39,924 nt of DNA from Aciditerrimonas ferrireducens (lineage in GTDB: Bacteria > Actinomycetota > Acidimicrobiia > Acidimicrobiales > UBA8190): NCBI RefSeq assembly GCF_023130475.1, contig NZ_JAKHEX010000021.1:1-39924 (forward strand), given 5' to 3'. Below are positions 24,322-31,966 of the stretch, in pieces; positions within the stretch are counted from its first letter, which is position 1, and the number at the start of each line of letters is the position of its first letter. The notes beneath the pieces were generated by a model. That model was given only the letters and a program-made list of their open reading frames with translations. It was not told the DNA's origin and made no database searches. Made by a program: the position numbers and the translations under genes.

Positions 24322-24720
24322 TCAGCCCTGCCCGGGCAGCACCACCCGACTCGGCGCCACCTTCAGCAGCACCCGTCCCTCGGGCCCGATCGGGTTGACG
24401 TAGGGCCCCCCGGTGTACTTCCGCGACAGCTCCTCCAGGTGCTCCCGCGCCCGGGGCTCCCCGACGGTCTCCACCACCCGGCCCCGGATCTCCGCCCAGT
24501 CGTAGGGGTTCTCCGCCGAGTGGATCAGCACCGTGATCCGCGGGTCCCGAGCCAGGTTCTTCGCCGCCTGCCGCTGCGGCTCGGTGTTCACCAGCAGGTG
24601 CTCCTCGTCGCAGTCCACCCAGCGCAGCTGGGCCTGCGGCTGCCCGTCGGGCATCAGGGTCACCACCGTCGCCAGGTTCTTCCCCTTCGCCAGCCGCTGC
24701 ACCGCCGGGGGCAACGCCAT
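24322..24720 (-). CDS. PPOX-class, F420-dependent-type oxidoreductase
   Basis: A 132-residue split-barrel protein of the pyridoxamine-phosphate-oxidase-like superfamily. Its opening (LAKGKNLATVVTLMPDGQPQAQLRWVDCDEEHLLVNTE) and the stretch KNLARDPRITVLIHSAENPYDWAEIRGRVVE are typical of the small F420H2-dependent biliverdin reductase/oxidoreductase group in actinobacteria. The ATG at 24720 is fixed by AGGAGG 8 nt upstream; an in-frame GTG at 24729 falls inside that site. The presence of cofC at 13.3 kb makes F420 plausible as cofactor. FMN or heme cannot be excluded. Confidence 0.87.
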   Translation of the reverse strand: MALPPAVQRLAKGKNLATVVTLMPDGQPQAQLRWVDCDEEHLLVNTEPQRQAAKNLARDPRITVLIHSAENPYDWAEIRGRVVETVGEPRAREHLEELSRKYTGGPYVNPIGPEGRVLLKVAPSRVVLPGQG

Positions 24721-24790
24721 CGCCCGCACCTCCTCACCTCGGAACCGCCAGCGCCACGGCCGCGCGATCCCCTCCCGTTCCTCCGCAGGG

Positions 24791-24796
24791 AGGCTA
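24791..24796 (-). promoter_or_regulatory. possible -10 hexamer upstream of the PPOX gene
   Basis: TAGCCT on the minus strand, about 70 bp upstream of the PPOX ATG, partly overlapping a small CCTCC/GGAGG hairpin. There is no recognisable -35. Confidence 0.25.
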
Positions 24797-24840
24797 ACGG
24801 AGCCCGCCGCTCGTCGCGCCCGCGCCGGCCGCCCGGTCTG

Positions 24841-24885
24841 GTCGACCCGGGCCTCGTCGACCCGGGTCTAGTTGACCCGGGCTGG
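24841..24885. repeat. 15-bp tandem repeat, three copies
   Basis: GTCGACCCGGGCCTC, GTCGACCCGGGTCTA and GTTGACCCGGGCTGG lie head to tail. The second unit holds the stop codon (read as TAG on the minus strand) of the Cys-rich gene. Each unit contains the palindrome CCCGGG, so the array can fold into alternative short hairpins. It may serve as a terminator or be slippage-derived. Confidence 0.7.
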
Positions 24886-25116
24886 GCTCGGCTCGGGCAG
24901 CTCCGGCTCGAAGCGGGCGGCGAAGACGATCCGCAGCTGCAGCGCCTGCTCGCAGTACCGGCAGCGCACCAGCCGGGGGACCACCCGACAGGCCATCGTG
25001 CCCCCCTCGTGCCGCACCCCGTAGCCTGCGCAGGGACGCCCGTCGAGCTCCTCGGTGCAAAACGCCACCGAACCGTCCCGGTGCACCACCAAGCACCCCC
25101 TGCACGCCCAGCCCAC
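24868..25116 (-). CDS. small cysteine-rich VVHRDG protein, copy 2
   Basis: An 82-residue protein that I do not recognise. It starts at GTG 25116, with GGAGG 6 nt upstream. Cysteines are at residues 5, 8, 20, 29, 43, 52 and 55, giving the frame C-x14-C-x8-C-x13-C-x8-C-x2-C plus one extra Cys8. Around them are LVVHRDGSV, DGRPC and ACRVVPR. The spacing and the terminal CxxC suggest a metal-binding (zinc ribbon-like) fold. A 27-residue tail (LQLRIVFAARFEPELPEP) follows. The protein at 25236-25466 is a clear paralogue with the same Cys frame. It has no signal peptide or membrane segment, so it is presumably cytoplasmic. Confidence 0.7.
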   Translation of the reverse strand: MGWACRGCLVVHRDGSVAFCTEELDGRPCAGYGVRHEGGTMACRVVPRLVRCRYCEQALQLRIVFAARFEPELPEPSPARVN

Positions 25117-25235
25117 GGCACGCCTCCGTCCCCACCGGTTCGTTCCCGGCGCCTCCGTCCACGCCGACCGATGGGCTCCTTGGGGTCCTCGGTGCTCGCC
25201 GCGTGGGCCTCCAGCCAAGCTCCCCACAACCCCGC

Positions 25236-25466
25236 CTACGACCGGCTCGCCTCGCGCCCCTCGGCGGGCAGGCCCGTGGGGAGCCCCAACTCGCCCAACT
25301 CACCTGGCTCGCAGCGCGGACAGGCGTCGGGCCCCCAGACCAGCCGGCAGCTCCACACCGCCCGGTGCGGCTGGTCCAACCCCTCGCAGGCTCGTCCCTC
25401 GTTCGGCTCGCTGCACCACACCGTGCCGTCCCGGTGCACCACCAGCTCGCCCGGACACGTCGTCAT
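25236..25466 (-). CDS. small cysteine-rich VVHRDG protein, copy 1
   Basis: A 76-residue paralogue of the downstream gene at 24868-25116. It starts MTTCPGELVVHRDGTVWC. Cysteines lie at residues 4, 18, 27, 40, 49 and 52, giving C-x13-C-x8-C-x12-C-x8-C-x2-C. Shared words with the paralogue are LVVHRDG[ST]V, [DE]GR.C.G, SCRLV/ACRVV and the terminal C-x2-C. ATG 25466 is preceded by GGGGG and AAGG, a weaker ribosome-binding site than its paralogue has. The frame is open upstream to an ATG at 25589, but the extra 41 residues are Arg/Pro-rich and have no counterpart in the paralogue. The tail is Glu/Gly-rich. Confidence 0.65.
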   Translation of the reverse strand: MTTCPGELVVHRDGTVWCSEPNEGRACEGLDQPHRAVWSCRLVWGPDACPRCEPGELGELGLPTGLPAEGREASRS

Positions 25467-25738
25467 CCTTGACCCCCGTCTCGGTTCCCTCATCGTCGGC
25501 CACCGGGGGCACCAGCTTTCCCATGGCGAGGACAACCGTCGGAGGTGCCGGCGCCCCGGGGCCGCCCGGGCCACGAGACCTCCCTTCATCCCCTCGGTCG
25601 TTGTGGAGTTTGTGTGTTTTGTTGTGCAACGGCGAGCGACGGGCGGGGCCGACGGTGGGACGCCGACGACGCCCCCGGCAGGCGGCGGGGCAGTACCAGG
25701 CCAGGTCTCCGGATCCCCTGGCAGGGCAACGAGCGGGC
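25467..25738. other. 272-bp intergenic stretch with an AT-richer island
   Basis: I see no supported gene here. Around 25605-25640 there is a T/G-rich strand (few C, much lower GC than the surroundings) ending in GTTGTGCAAC. On the minus strand this places TTGCAC upstream of the Cys-rich genes, a possible -35 without an obvious -10. Confidence 0.4.
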
Positions 25739-26527
25739 TCAGGGCTCCGCTGGGGCGCCGCTGGCCACGGGGGCCTCGAGGAGCTCGACCCGCACCTCGC
25801 TCCGGTCCTCTTCGAGTACCAGCTGGGTGCCCACGGCCTCGGCGGCGGCCCGCAGGACCTCGAGCGAGGGCAGCTCGGCCCCCGGGGTGCGCTGGGCGAC
25901 GAGCAGCAGGCGCCCGGGTCCGGGCACCTCCAGGCGCAGCTCCTCGGTCGCCTTGGCCAGGGAGCGGACTGCCTCCTCGACCAGCCGGGCCAGCACCACG
26001 GTGATCCCGGGCGGCTCGGCCCGATCGAACTCGGGGGGAGGCCAGCCCGGGACCCAGTGGCTGGGCGTGCCGACCAGTTCCCGGACGCTCGCCAAGGCCG
26101 TCTCGATCACCTGGGCGGGGGTCACGCTGACCGGGTCCAGGGGCCTGGCTACCGGGCCTGCGGCCTCAGCCCACTCCCTTGCCGACCGGGCCTGCTCCAG
26201 CCGCCAGAGCCCGAGCAGCAGGCGGTCGCCGCCGACCCCGGCCCGGGCCTCGGCCCGCTGCCACGCGGCCGAGACCTCGGCGGCCTGTTCCTGCGCCGTG
26301 CGCGCCGCCCGCTCGGCGACGCGGACCCGCTCGAGGGCCTGGTCGCGCTCGCCCCGCAGGGCGACCAGCTGGTCCTCCAGCCGGCGGCGGGCCTCGGCCT
26401 CGTGCTCGGCTCGGTCGGTCGCGGCCGCCAGCTCCCCCCCGAGACGACCCGAGCGCCGCCAGCCTGCCGCGGCGGCGACCCCTGCGGCGAGGGCCAGGCA
26501 GGCGAGGAGCAGGAGGCCCAGGAGCAT
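25739..26527 (-). CDS. membrane-anchored coiled-coil protein with degenerate kinase-like C-terminal domain
   Basis: A 262-residue protein of uncertain function. Residues 1-22 are one hydrophobic helix (MLLGLLLLACLALAAGVAAAA). Residues about 25-105 form a long Arg/Glu/Ala heptad coiled coil. The C-terminal ~110 residues (VIETALASVRELVGTPSHW, ITVVLARLVEEAVRSLA, LRLEVPGPGRLLLVAQ, VLRAAAEAVGTQLVLEEDRSEVRVEL) have the order of helices and strands of a GHKL/HATPase domain, with LARLVEEAVRSL in the place of an N-box. The Asn and the glycine-rich G-boxes are missing, so this is inference. The start is supported by TAGCGT 7 nt upstream (leaderless). Confidence 0.65.
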   Translation of the reverse strand: MLLGLLLLACLALAAGVAAAAGWRRSGRLGGELAAATDRAEHEAEARRRLEDQLVALRGERDQALERVRVAERAARTAQEQAAEVSAAWQRAEARAGVGGDRLLLGLWRLEQARSAREWAEAAGPVARPLDPVSVTPAQVIETALASVRELVGTPSHWVPGWPPPEFDRAEPPGITVVLARLVEEAVRSLAKATEELRLEVPGPGRLLLVAQRTPGAELPSLEVLRAAAEAVGTQLVLEEDRSEVRVELLEAPVASGAPAEP

Positions 26528-26534
26528 CGGGCCG

Positions 26535-26540
26535 ACGCTA
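26535..26540 (-). promoter_or_regulatory. -10 hexamer, leaderless arrangement
   Basis: TAGCGT on the minus strand, 7 nt before the ATG at 26527 and with no Shine-Dalgarno. The spacing is identical to that of the acyl-CoA ligase site. Confidence 0.5.
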
Positions 26541-26620
26541 GCGCTCCCTGGGACCGGGGCTCGCCCACGCCGCCGATGCCTCGAACCGGGCCCCGGCCGT
26601 GGGCCGGATCCCGCAGATGC

Positions 26621-28993
26621 TCAGATGTCGGTGTCGGCCGCCTCTGGTCGTCCCGCCCGGCTCCGGGGCGGCAGGCTGGCGAGGGCCGCCGGGGGGTCCT
26701 GCCAGAGGGGCGGCAACGTGCCGGCGCGGGCCGCCTGGATGGCCCGCCAGACCCGCTCGGGGGTGCAGGGCATGTCGAGGTGCCGGACCCCGAGATGCGC
26801 CAGGGCGTCGACCACGGCGTTGTGGACCGCTGGGGTGGCCCCCACGGTGGCTGATTCGCCGATGCCCTTGGCGCCCAGGGGGTTGCGAGGGGTGGGCGTG
26901 ACGGTGCCGCTGACCTCCAGGGAGGGCAGTTCGGCGGCCGAGGGCATGGCGTAGTCGGCCAGACCGGTCGTCCGGGGCTGACCGTTCGAGTCGTAGACGA
27001 CTTCCTCGTAGAGCGCCTGGGCGATGCCCTGGGCCGCCCCGCCGTGCTGTTGGCCCTCGACGAGGAGCGGGTTCACCACCTGCCCGCAGTCGTCGACTGC
27101 CACGTGCCGCAGGGGGCGGACCGCCCCGGTGTCCAGGTCCACCTCCACGACGGCCACATGGGCCCCGAAGGGGAAGGTCGGCTCGTCCTGGACCAGGTCC
27201 ACCTGGGCGGCCAGGGGCATGCCGTCCTCCTCGGCCCGGGCGGCGAGCTCGGCCCAGGAGACGCCGCGGCTGGGCACCCCGGCCACCGTCAGCTGGCCGT
27301 CCTCGCTCACCACGAGGTCCTCGGGGGCGGCCTCGAGGGCGGCGGCCGCCAGCTCGCGGGCCCGCCCGAGGACCTCCTCGCAGGCCGCGGCCACCGCGGA
27401 GCCACCGACCTGGAGGCTCCGGGAGCCGCCGGTGCCGCCACCGCGAGGAACGAGGGCCGTGTCGGACTGGACCACCTCGATGGCCTCCAGGGGGACCCCG
27501 AGGCGGTCGGCCACCACCATGGCAAACGCCGTGGCGTGACCCTGCCCGTGGGCCGAGGTCCCCACGGTCACCTGCACCCGGCCGTCCGGCCCCACCCGGA
27601 CCCCGCCGAGCTCGCTGCCCGCTCCCCCGGCCGTGACCTCGACGTAGACGGAGACCCCGATCCCGAGAGCGAGGCGGTCACCCCGGGCTCGGCGCTCGGC
27701 CTGCTCGGCTCGCAGGGCCTCGTAGCCGGCCAGCTCGAGGGCCCGGGCCAGGACGCCCGGGTAGTCCCCAGAGTCGTAGCTGGCCCCGGTCAGGGTCCGA
27801 CAGGGCAGCTCCTGGGGGGTGAGGAGATTCCGGCGCCGCAGCTCCACGGGGTCCAGACCGAGCTCGGTCGCCGCAAGGTCCATGGTCCGCTCCAGGAGCT
27901 CGCAGGCCTCGGGTCGACCGGCTCCTCGGAACGCCCCGACCGGCGTGGTGTTCGTGAGGACGGCAGCCGCCGAGTAGGCCAGGGCGGGGAGGCGGTAGAC
28001 GCCTTGGGCCATCAGGCGGGTGGGGCCGAGGGCGAGGGCCCCGCCGAAGCCGGCATAGGCGCCGGCGTCGCCGACCGCCTGGATGCGGGCCCCGACCAGC
28101 CGGGCCTGGTCGTCGAAGCCCAGCTCCACGTAGTCGACCTGGCCCCGGCCGTGCATGGACAGCAGGTTCTCGCCCCTGGTCTCCACCCAGCGGACCGGCC
28201 GGCCGAGGCGGCGGGCGGCGGCCATGACCACGAGGTGCTCGGCCACCACCCCGGGTTTGCCCCCGAAGGCCCCGCCGACCGCCGGGCAGCGGACCCGGAG
28301 CCGCTCGGGCGCCATCCCGAGGGCCCGGGCCGCCCGGGCCTGGAAGCCGTGGGGCATCTGGGTGGAGACGTCGACCACCAGGTCGAACGGGCCACCAGGC
28401 TCGCCGGGTGCGGCCAGGATGGCGTGGCCCTCCATGGGCACGGCGGCTAGGCGCTGGTTGAGGAGGCGGAGACGGGTCACATGGTGGGCGCCGGCCAGGG
28501 GGTCTTGGCCGTCGTCCCGGAAGCCCGCCGCCAGGTTCGTGCCGAGCTCCTCGAACTGCAGGGGCGCGGCAGGGTCCAGGGCGGTTTCGGGGTCCACGAC
28601 GGCCGGCAGGGGCTCGATGTCGACCTCGACCGCCTCGACGGCGTCAGCGGCGGCCTGCTCGGATTCGGCCAGGACCACCGCCAGCGGCTCGCCGACGAAA
28701 CGGACCTTGTCGTCGGCGAGGGGCGGCCGGGCGCAGGCCTCGTTGAGGACCATGAAGCCGTGGAAGGGCGCGAGGCCGAGGTCCTTCGCCCCCCAGACCG
28801 CCACCACCCCGGGCATGGCGGCCGCGTCGGCGGTCTTGACGGCCCGCACGCGGCCGTGGGCTTCGCTGGAGCGGACGAAGCGGGCATGCAGCAGGCCGGC
28901 CGGCTGCAGGTCGGCGACGTAGCGGGCAGCCCCGGTCAACAGGTCGGGGTCCTCGAGGCGGGGCACACGGGTGCCGAGGATCGAGCCGGGCAT
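26621..28993 (-). CDS. CoxL/xanthine-dehydrogenase-family molybdopterin-binding large subunit
   Basis: A 790-residue large subunit of the molybdenum hydroxylase family (CO dehydrogenase, xanthine and aldehyde oxidases), which binds the molybdopterin-cytosine dinucleotide cofactor. Signatures in order: GTRVPRLEDPDLLTGAARYVADL at the N-terminus, VGEPLAVVLAES, AVGGAFGGK (239-246), VGAFRGAGRPE (active-site loop AFRGAGR 354-360), GGTGGSRSLQVGGSA, and GAKGIGES with the catalytic Glu (E713). The loop is the AxRGAGR form of 'form II' enzymes rather than AYxCSFR of true CO dehydrogenase, so CO oxidation is doubtful. The usual medium (FAD) and small (2Fe-2S) subunit genes are not adjacent. TAGGTT lies 6 nt upstream of the ATG. 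Confidence 0.93.
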   Translation of the reverse strand: MPGSILGTRVPRLEDPDLLTGAARYVADLQPAGLLHARFVRSSEAHGRVRAVKTADAAAMPGVVAVWGAKDLGLAPFHGFMVLNEACARPPLADDKVRFVGEPLAVVLAESEQAAADAVEAVEVDIEPLPAVVDPETALDPAAPLQFEELGTNLAAGFRDDGQDPLAGAHHVTRLRLLNQRLAAVPMEGHAILAAPGEPGGPFDLVVDVSTQMPHGFQARAARALGMAPERLRVRCPAVGGAFGGKPGVVAEHLVVMAAARRLGRPVRWVETRGENLLSMHGRGQVDYVELGFDDQARLVGARIQAVGDAGAYAGFGGALALGPTRLMAQGVYRLPALAYSAAAVLTNTTPVGAFRGAGRPEACELLERTMDLAATELGLDPVELRRRNLLTPQELPCRTLTGASYDSGDYPGVLARALELAGYEALRAEQAERRARGDRLALGIGVSVYVEVTAGGAGSELGGVRVGPDGRVQVTVGTSAHGQGHATAFAMVVADRLGVPLEAIEVVQSDTALVPRGGGTGGSRSLQVGGSAVAAACEEVLGRARELAAAALEAAPEDLVVSEDGQLTVAGVPSRGVSWAELAARAEEDGMPLAAQVDLVQDEPTFPFGAHVAVVEVDLDTGAVRPLRHVAVDDCGQVVNPLLVEGQQHGGAAQGIAQALYEEVVYDSNGQPRTTGLADYAMPSAAELPSLEVSGTVTPTPRNPLGAKGIGESATVGATPAVHNAVVDALAHLGVRHLDMPCTPERVWRAIQAARAGTLPPLWQDPPAALASLPPRSRAGRPEAADTDI

Positions 28994-28999
28994 GCCGGC

Positions 29000-29005
29000 A
29001 ACCTA
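29000..29005 (-). promoter_or_regulatory. -10 hexamer of the CoxL-like gene, leaderless arrangement
   Basis: TAGGTT on the minus strand, 6 nt before ATG 28993, within the 23-bp gap after the GGDEF gene. The CoxL-like gene therefore probably has its own transcript despite following the GGDEF gene closely. Confidence 0.5.
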
Positions 29006-29016
29006 CCGGCTCGGAT

Positions 29017-30132
29017 TCACGAGCAGGCCACCAGCCGCCAGCGGTTCCGGCCAGCTCGTTTCGCTTCGTACATGGCGTCGTCGGCTACGCTGACCAGGAC
29101 GTCGGGGTTGCCGAGGGGTTCTCGGGCGGTCGCCACGCCCACGCTCGCGCTGACCTGGACCTGGGTGCCGCCGACCTGGATCGGCGACCCGAGGGCAGCG
29201 ACGATCCGCGCGGCCACGTCCCGGGCCACGGCGGGGTCCGAGGGCAGGTCGGCCATGGCCACCACCAGCTCGTCCCCGCCAAAGCGGGCCACGCAGTCGG
29301 TCGGGCGGGCGATGGACCGGAGGCGCTCGGCACTGACCCGCAAGACGGCGTCCCCGACCCGGTGGCCGTAACGGTCGTTCAGCTGCTTGAAGTGGTCCAG
29401 GTCGATGAAGTAGAGGGCGACGGTTCGTCCTTCCCGGCCGTTCCCGGACCCGCCGCCCAGCCGCTCGAGGTACCCGTAGAGGCCCCGGCGGTTCTGGGTC
29501 CCGGTCACCGGGTCCACGCTGGCCAGCTCGGCCAGCCGGGCCTGCTCCCGCTGCAAGGCCTCGGCGAGGGTCCGGGCCCGGTCGTCGAAGAGGCGGACCG
29601 ACTGGAGGGCGGCTTGGGCGTTGCCGACCAGGGCCCCGGTCCGCAGTCCTCGGACGACGGCCTCCGAGGCTCCTTCGGCTCGGCAGGCATCGACCAGCAC
29701 GGCCACGAAGGCGTCGAGGGTGGCAAGGGTGCCCCGCAGGACCCGTTCGAACCCCCCGCCGATCGCCGCCATGCGGCGCCCCACGAAGGCCACCTGCTGG
29801 TAGGCGTCGTGGTCGGCCGCCTCCCCCGTGGCCACCCAGCGGGCCAGCAGCCGGGTACCCGCTTCGACCGAGGCGTCCTGGTCGGCCTGGAGGGCCTGAC
29901 GCAGCTCCTCGGGTAGCTCGGCGTCCAGGCGGGCGGTCCGCTCGGCCACGTAGGCCTGGATCGCCGGGATGGCGGCCACCAACCGCTGGGCCACGGCCGC
30001 CCGCAGGTCCTCGGTGCCCGGCGCGAACGCTGCGCCCAGTTCCTCGTTGCGCAGCGCCGCTACCAACGTGGCCACCACCGGGGGGGAATCCGGGGCGCCA
30101 CCGGTGCCCTGCCCGCCTCCGGTCTCGTCCAT
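29017..30132 (-). CDS. GGDEF-domain diguanylate cyclase
   Basis: A 371-residue protein predicted to make cyclic di-GMP. Residues 1-205 are all helical, with no membrane segment, and resemble a globin-like or four-helix sensor (AYQQVAFVGRRMAAIGGGFERVL). The linker ARLAELASVDPVTGTQNRRG enters the GGDEF domain. YFIDLDHFKQLND carries the first metal Asp, and the active-site loop is RFGGDELV (GGDEL instead of GGDEF or GGEEF, a tolerated change at the last position). RPTD five residues upstream fits the inhibitory I-site RxxD. ATG 30132 has GAGG close upstream, and TAGGGT at 30158-30153 may be the -10. No EAL domain is present. Confidence 0.9.
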   Translation of the reverse strand: MDETGGGQGTGGAPDSPPVVATLVAALRNEELGAAFAPGTEDLRAAVAQRLVAAIPAIQAYVAERTARLDAELPEELRQALQADQDASVEAGTRLLARWVATGEAADHDAYQQVAFVGRRMAAIGGGFERVLRGTLATLDAFVAVLVDACRAEGASEAVVRGLRTGALVGNAQAALQSVRLFDDRARTLAEALQREQARLAELASVDPVTGTQNRRGLYGYLERLGGGSGNGREGRTVALYFIDLDHFKQLNDRYGHRVGDAVLRVSAERLRSIARPTDCVARFGGDELVVAMADLPSDPAVARDVAARIVAALGSPIQVGGTQVQVSASVGVATAREPLGNPDVLVSVADDAMYEAKRAGRNRWRLVACS

Positions 30133-30237
30133 GCCGTCCTCGCTGCTCCGAGACCCTATCGGCGTCGGGCACCCCCTGCTTGAGGATCGCACCCGCCAGC
30201 GGCTTGGTCCCAGGCGGCGGTGGCCGGCTCGACGTGG

Positions 30238-30292
30238 GGCGGGCCGCCCAGCACCGGTCCGCTCCCACTCGGACCGGGCCGGGCGGCCCGCC
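30238..30292. terminator. large nested hairpin between two minus-strand genes
   Basis: The outer stem is GGCGGGCCGCCC (30238-30249) with GGGCGGCCCGCC (30281-30292), 12 bp and perfect. The inner stem is CCGGTCCG (30254-30261) with CGGACCGG (30270-30277), 8 bp, closing an 8-nt loop. The stems are separated by a small 4/3-nt internal loop. It lies 64 bp downstream of the Abhydrolase_10 gene stop and about 105 bp upstream of the GGDEF ATG. Terminator function is the simplest reading; a structured RNA or protein site is possible. Confidence 0.65.
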
Positions 30293-30322
30293 GCCGTTCT
30301 CGGGTCTCCAGCGGGGGGTGCC

Positions 30323-30344
30323 GGCGGGACCCGAGTCTCCCGCC
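30323..30344 (-). terminator. hairpin just after the Abhydrolase_10 gene
   Basis: GGCGGGA (30323-30329) and TCCCGCC (30338-30344) form a 7-bp stem with an 8-nt loop, 11 bp beyond the stop of the minus-strand gene. There is no T-run. Confidence 0.45.
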
Positions 30345-30355
30345 ACCGACCTGGC

Positions 30356-31966
30356 TCAGGGAATCGAAGAGGCCTGGGCGGCGGCGATGTCCTGCGCGGC
30401 GTCCGTGGGCGTCAGGAATCCCTCGGCCTCGTCGGCCTCCGCCGCAGCCGTGACCTTGGCCACGTAATCGGGGTGGGTGGGGTACAGCTGCGCCAACTCG
30501 GCCGCCGGCAGGGGCAGGAAGGAGCCCGAGAGCAGGCACAGCCCTTCGTTCCGTGCGGCGGTGTCGGTGATCGGGAGGGCGCCTTCGGTGAAGAAGTCCA
30601 GCTCTGCCGTGAGGTCCTGGAAGAGCGTGAGGGGCGAGAGATCTTCCAGGTCCAGCGTCGAGACGTTGATCGGCGAGGAGTACTCGGTTGGCACCTGGGC
30701 CTGGGGTAGTTCCACGCCACCCGAGGCCAGCCCGAACTGGTTCGTGTTGACCACCTGGACCGCACCACCGAGCACCGAGGTGGTTGAGAGCGGCGACTGC
30801 TCCGCCGGAGCGGGAACCCCGCTGGTCACCCACCGCTGCAGGTCGGCCAAAGCCGCTTGCTCGGCCTGGTAGAGGGGCATGTTGTCGGCCTGATTGAGCC
30901 CGTTCACCAGGGGGCTGACCCCTCCGATGGGGGTTCCGAAGCTGGCCTCGTGGTCGTCGATGTGCGAGGCCCCGGCCACTTCCCAGATCCGCAGCTCGTT
31001 CGTGGCGGGCTGCAACGCCAGGCTGGCGCCGAACTCCTCCACGTCGCCCTGCGTGTTCACTTCCAACACCGGGGCGCCCGGGTTGCTCCGGATAGAGGCC
31101 GGGGCAGGACTGGTCGAGAGCAGCCCGCTGCCGAGGGGCGCCGCCGTGACGGACCGCCCCACAAGCAAGAACCCGTCATAGGCGTGGGTCAAGGGCTCGA
31201 AGGCGTTGACGTAGGTGGTCAACCGGAAGGCCGATTGGGAGTCCCCGGCGGCGATCAGGTCCTTCGGGTCGAGGCCCCCCAGGATGGTGGCGGCATCGGC
31301 CCGGATCGCCTCGGCCGCTTGGGTGAAGATGCCGTAGGACTGCCCGTCGCTCTGGTCCCCCAACGAGCCGTACCGCTCGGGGTCCCAGGTCTTCAGGTCC
31401 TCCATCCCCGCCCGCTGGGCCGTGACGCCCACGTAGGCGTAGCCGTCGGCCAGCAGCTCGGAGGCGTCCTCGGCCCACACCGGGTCGACGTCCGCTCCCG
31501 TCGAGTCGTTCAGCCACTCCACCACCACCGTCCATTTGAACTTCGCCGGGTTCGTCGGGTAGCGGACCAGGAACCTGGTCGTATACAGCACGTTCGCCTC
31601 GGCCACCGGGACCTGCCAGTCTCCGTTCGACGCCCAGGCCCCCGAGCGCCCATAGACGTCGTCGGTGCCCGAGAGCAAGAACTCCTTCTGCACGTAGCCG
31701 TCGGCGGCCAGGTCGATCGTTGGGGCGCCAGGGTAGAGCGGGGTGGTGGGCACGGCATCGAAGGGGTAGCCGTGCTCCCCGGCGTCAGCCGGGATCGGCG
31801 TCACCGTCGGCAACGCACCGCCCCCGGCGGCCAGGGCCGACGAGCTTCCGCTCCCGGTGCTGCCCGAGGGGAGCGACGTGATCCCCGGCAGCCCTTGACA
31901 GTCGGCCAACAACAGGCCCGCTCCGAGGAGGGAGCTGGTCACCCCGATCGTTCGTGCCCTGCCCAT
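30356..31966 (-). CDS. secreted alpha/beta-hydrolase-domain (Abhydrolase_10) protein
   Basis: A 536-residue exported protein of the 'alpha/beta hydrolase domain' family. Family blocks are EFLLSGTDDVYGRSGAWAS, RFLVRYPTNPAKFKWTVVVEWLNDSTGADVDP, GYAYVGVTAQRAG, LKTWDPERYGSLGD, SYGIFTQAAEAI, IAAGDSQSAFRLTTYVNA (the nucleophile-elbow region, with Ser in GDSQS) and VAGASHIDDHE (candidate catalytic His). The N-terminus is a signal sequence (RTIGVTSSLLGAGLLLADC). The cysteine could be lipidated, but LADC has Asp before Cys, which is atypical. ATG 31966 is preceded by AGGAG. The substrate is unknown; members are often annotated near steroid or lipid catabolism genes. Confidence 0.85.
   Translation of the reverse strand: MGRARTIGVTSSLLGAGLLLADCQGLPGITSLPSGSTGSGSSSALAAGGGALPTVTPIPADAGEHGYPFDAVPTTPLYPGAPTIDLAADGYVQKEFLLSGTDDVYGRSGAWASNGDWQVPVAEANVLYTTRFLVRYPTNPAKFKWTVVVEWLNDSTGADVDPVWAEDASELLADGYAYVGVTAQRAGMEDLKTWDPERYGSLGDQSDGQSYGIFTQAAEAIRADAATILGGLDPKDLIAAGDSQSAFRLTTYVNAFEPLTHAYDGFLLVGRSVTAAPLGSGLLSTSPAPASIRSNPGAPVLEVNTQGDVEEFGASLALQPATNELRIWEVAGASHIDDHEASFGTPIGGVSPLVNGLNQADNMPLYQAEQAALADLQRWVTSGVPAPAEQSPLSTTSVLGGAVQVVNTNQFGLASGGVELPQAQVPTEYSSPINVSTLDLEDLSPLTLFQDLTAELDFFTEGALPITDTAARNEGLCLLSGSFLPLPAAELAQLYPTHPDYVAKVTAAAEADEAEGFLTPTDAAQDIAAAQASSIP

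Noticed and set aside
25117..25227. Longer N-terminus for the downstream Cys-rich protein (start at 25227)
   Set aside because: The GGAGG site in front of GTG 25116 and alignment to the paralogue both support the short form.
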